Below, one piece after another: positions 5,717 through 7,029 of a stretch of 7,029 nt of DNA. Every line of letters starts with the position of its first letter. Position 1 is the first letter of the stretch. The notes beneath the pieces are model-generated. The model had not been told where the DNA came from. It worked only from the letters and a program-made list of their open reading frames with translations, and did not search any database. Origin of the DNA: Gp6-AA40 sp050742535 (GTDB lineage Bacteria; Acidobacteriota; Vicinamibacteria; Vicinamibacterales; UBA2999); NCBI GenBank assembly GCA_050742535.1, contig JBOGIQ010000319.1, positions 1 to 7,029 on the forward strand. The letters are read 5' to 3'. The position numbers were made by a program, and so were the translations under genes.

Positions 5717-6249
5717 CACCCTTCCGACGGATGGTCTCTGGTGTCACGATCGCCGCTACGGCGATTGCCGCGGCGTGCGCTCCGATCATGGTCACGTCGT
5801 TCGCCCAGCGCGGCGTGGACGTGGCCGCGTATCGCACGTTTGCCTGGGAGCGGATCGTGACCAATGTTCCAGGGGACCCGCGTCTCGACAACAACGCGTT
5901 TTTCCATGATTACCTGCGCGACGCGGTCGAACGCGAGCTGCTCGGGCGCGGCTACGAGCACACGAGCCTGCAGCCCGATCTGTACGTGCACTATCACGCG
6001 ACGGCGCAGCAGAGGGTCTTGGTGGGCGATCTGCGGGTGGGGAGCGAGCGGTGCCGTGACTGCGCCGCGGAGGTGTACGACGAAGGAACGCTGCTCGTCG
6101 ATCTGACCGACGCGCGCACCGGCGCGCTCGTCTGGCGCGGGGTCGCGCAGTCTGGTCTCGCCGCCGCCGTGAACAACCAGCTGCGAATGGAAGAAACCAT
6201 CGACAGCGTCGTCACACGCATCTTCACGAAGCTGCCGCGCCGGAGCTGA
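5713..6249 (+). CDS. DUF4136-family lipoprotein, copy 2
   Basis: The protein has 178 residues; the ATG overlaps the previous TGA (ATGA) and GGAGG lies 7 nt upstream. The signal peptide is FRRMVSGVTIAATAIAAAC22, a plausible though not ideal lipobox. The domain order matches copy 1: V-A-A-Y-R-T-F-A-W (37-45), a helix around 66-80, D89-L-Y-V-H-Y-H95, then G125-T-L-L-V-D-L and L139-V-W-R-G. C114-R-D-C117 forms a CX2C pair at the site where copy 1 has CX4C. The two proteins differ at many positions, so the duplication is not recent and the copies may pair with each other. The universal stress protein starts 24 nt downstream, so all three genes may share a transcript. Confidence 0.9.
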   Translation: MTPFRRMVSGVTIAATAIAAACAPIMVTSFAQRGVDVAAYRTFAWERIVTNVPGDPRLDNNAFFHDYLRDAVERELLGRGYEHTSLQPDLYVHYHATAQQRVLVGDLRVGSERCRDCAAEVYDEGTLLVDLTDARTGALVWRGVAQSGLAAAVNNQLRMEETIDSVVTRIFTKLPRRS

Positions 6250-6273
6250 CGGCGCGGCGGGAAGGAAAGTGAC

Positions 6274-7029
6274 ATGGTCGCCATCAGACGCATTCTGTGC
6301 CCCGTCGACTTCTCGGACTTCTCGCGGCACGCGCTCGACTACGCGGCCGGCATCGCCCGCTGGTACGGCGCCCGGATGACGGCGCTGCACGTCGTTCCGC
6401 CGATCACGTCGATGCTGCCGGTGTCGGGAGAAGGGCTGTATCCGCCGCTGGTGTTCCGTCCTGAAGATCTGGACCAGTTCCGCACGGAGCTCGAGTCCTT
6501 CGTGCGTCCGAGCGGCATCGAGGCGCTGGACGCCGAAGTCGTTCAGGGCGGCGTCACCACAGAGATCGCGCGATTTGCGAAAGAGCTTCCCGCCGATCTG
6601 CTGGTCATGGGATCGCACGGCCGGTCGGGCTTCGAACGTTTGATGCTTGGATCCGTCACGGAGAAACTGCTGCGCACTGCGCCGTGTCCAATGCTGACCG
6701 TGCCGGCCCGGGTACCCGCTGTGGCGCCCGTCAGCGCGCTGTTCAGCCGCGTGCTCTGCGCGGTGGACTTCTCGCCGGCGTCGCTGCAGGCGATCACCCT
6801 CGCACAATCGCTGGCCGGGGAGGCGGCCGCACGGCTGTGTGTGATGCACGTGCTCGAGCCGGTGTCGGTGTTCGAGCCGGTCGTCGCGGTCGGCGCTGAT
6901 GGTCTTCCGGCCGTGAGTGCCGACCACCGCCGTGAGGTGCGCCACCGCCTCGAAGGGCTCGTCGACCGCGATGCGCGAGCATTTACGGATGTCGCGGAAG
7001 TCGTCGTCGCGGGCAAGCCGTACAAAGAG
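6274..7029 (+). CDS. Tandem universal stress protein (UspA family), 3' end beyond the window
   Basis: The frame is open from ATG 6274 to the right edge, giving 252 codons without a stop. A GGAAGGA ribosome site lies about 9 nt upstream. Domain 1 (about 4-143) begins with ILCPVDFSDFS and contains the nucleotide-binding signature G113-S-H-G116-x-x-G119-x-x-R-x-x-L-G126-S127-V, which fits the known G-x2-G-x9-G-S/T pattern of ATP-binding UspA proteins. Domain 2 starts at about 157 with RVLCAVDFSPAS and is cut off before its own nucleotide-binding loop. Two-domain Usp proteins are normally near 280-310 residues, so only the last 30-60 residues are probably missing. It is a cytoplasmic stress-response protein, likely acting as an ATP-dependent regulator. 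It is the last visible gene of the rightward block. Confidence 0.93.
   Translation, partial: MVAIRRILCPVDFSDFSRHALDYAAGIARWYGARMTALHVVPPITSMLPVSGEGLYPPLVFRPEDLDQFRTELESFVRPSGIEALDAEVVQGGVTTEIARFAKELPADLLVMGSHGRSGFERLMLGSVTEKLLRTAPCPMLTVPARVPAVAPVSALFSRVLCAVDFSPASLQAITLAQSLAGEAAARLCVMHVLEPVSVFEPVVAVGADGLPAVSADHRREVRHRLEGLVDRDARAFTDVAEVVVAGKPYKE

Noticed and set aside
5503..6945. 480-codon open frame on the minus strand
   Set aside because: It lies antisense to two DUF4136 genes and the universal stress protein, all with recognisable motifs and ribosome sites. Its translation is low-complexity, rich in Arg, His and Asp, as expected for the shadow frame of GC-rich genes.

Overview
The window is GC-rich, gene-dense bacterial DNA from a Gram-negative organism. 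It encodes lipoproteins, a TonB-type protein, a secreted multihaem cytochrome c and the end of what looks like an outer-membrane protein. The gene mix (DUF4136 lipoproteins, a tandem universal stress protein, a TonB with long proline runs and a Gly-Gly-aliphatic repeat) recalls environmental Acidobacteriota such as Vicinamibacteria. That placement is inferred from recall and was not tested.

Left block, + strand (1-1858): the C-terminus of a barrel-like protein overlaps, by ATGA, a secreted cytochrome with five CXXCH haem sites. Together they suggest a redox module at the cell envelope. It ends in a 101-bp convergent gap (1859-1959) filled by an imperfect inverted repeat built from ACGGAG/CTCCGT-like words.

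Middle block, - strand (4875 down to 1960): six closely packed genes read leftwards. They encode an exported protein of unknown function, a TonB-family energy transducer, a 70-residue Cys-rich protein, a 74-residue two-helix membrane protein, and two paralogous four-helix membrane proteins that share an in-membrane His and a D-L-R motif. The last five are separated by 13 nt or less or overlap, so they are almost certainly one operon. No ExbB/ExbD is visible. This conserved-looking but uncharacterised set is the best candidate here for an undescribed envelope system.

Right block, + strand (4956-7029): a possible 53-residue small protein is followed by two tandem DUF4136-type lipoproteins that overlap by ATGA, each with an extra cysteine pair. 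A tandem-domain universal stress protein then runs off the window. The divergent gap at 4876-4955 probably holds promoters for the middle and right blocks, but no clear -35/-10 pair could be recognised. No tRNA, rRNA, CRISPR array, transposase or integrase was seen.
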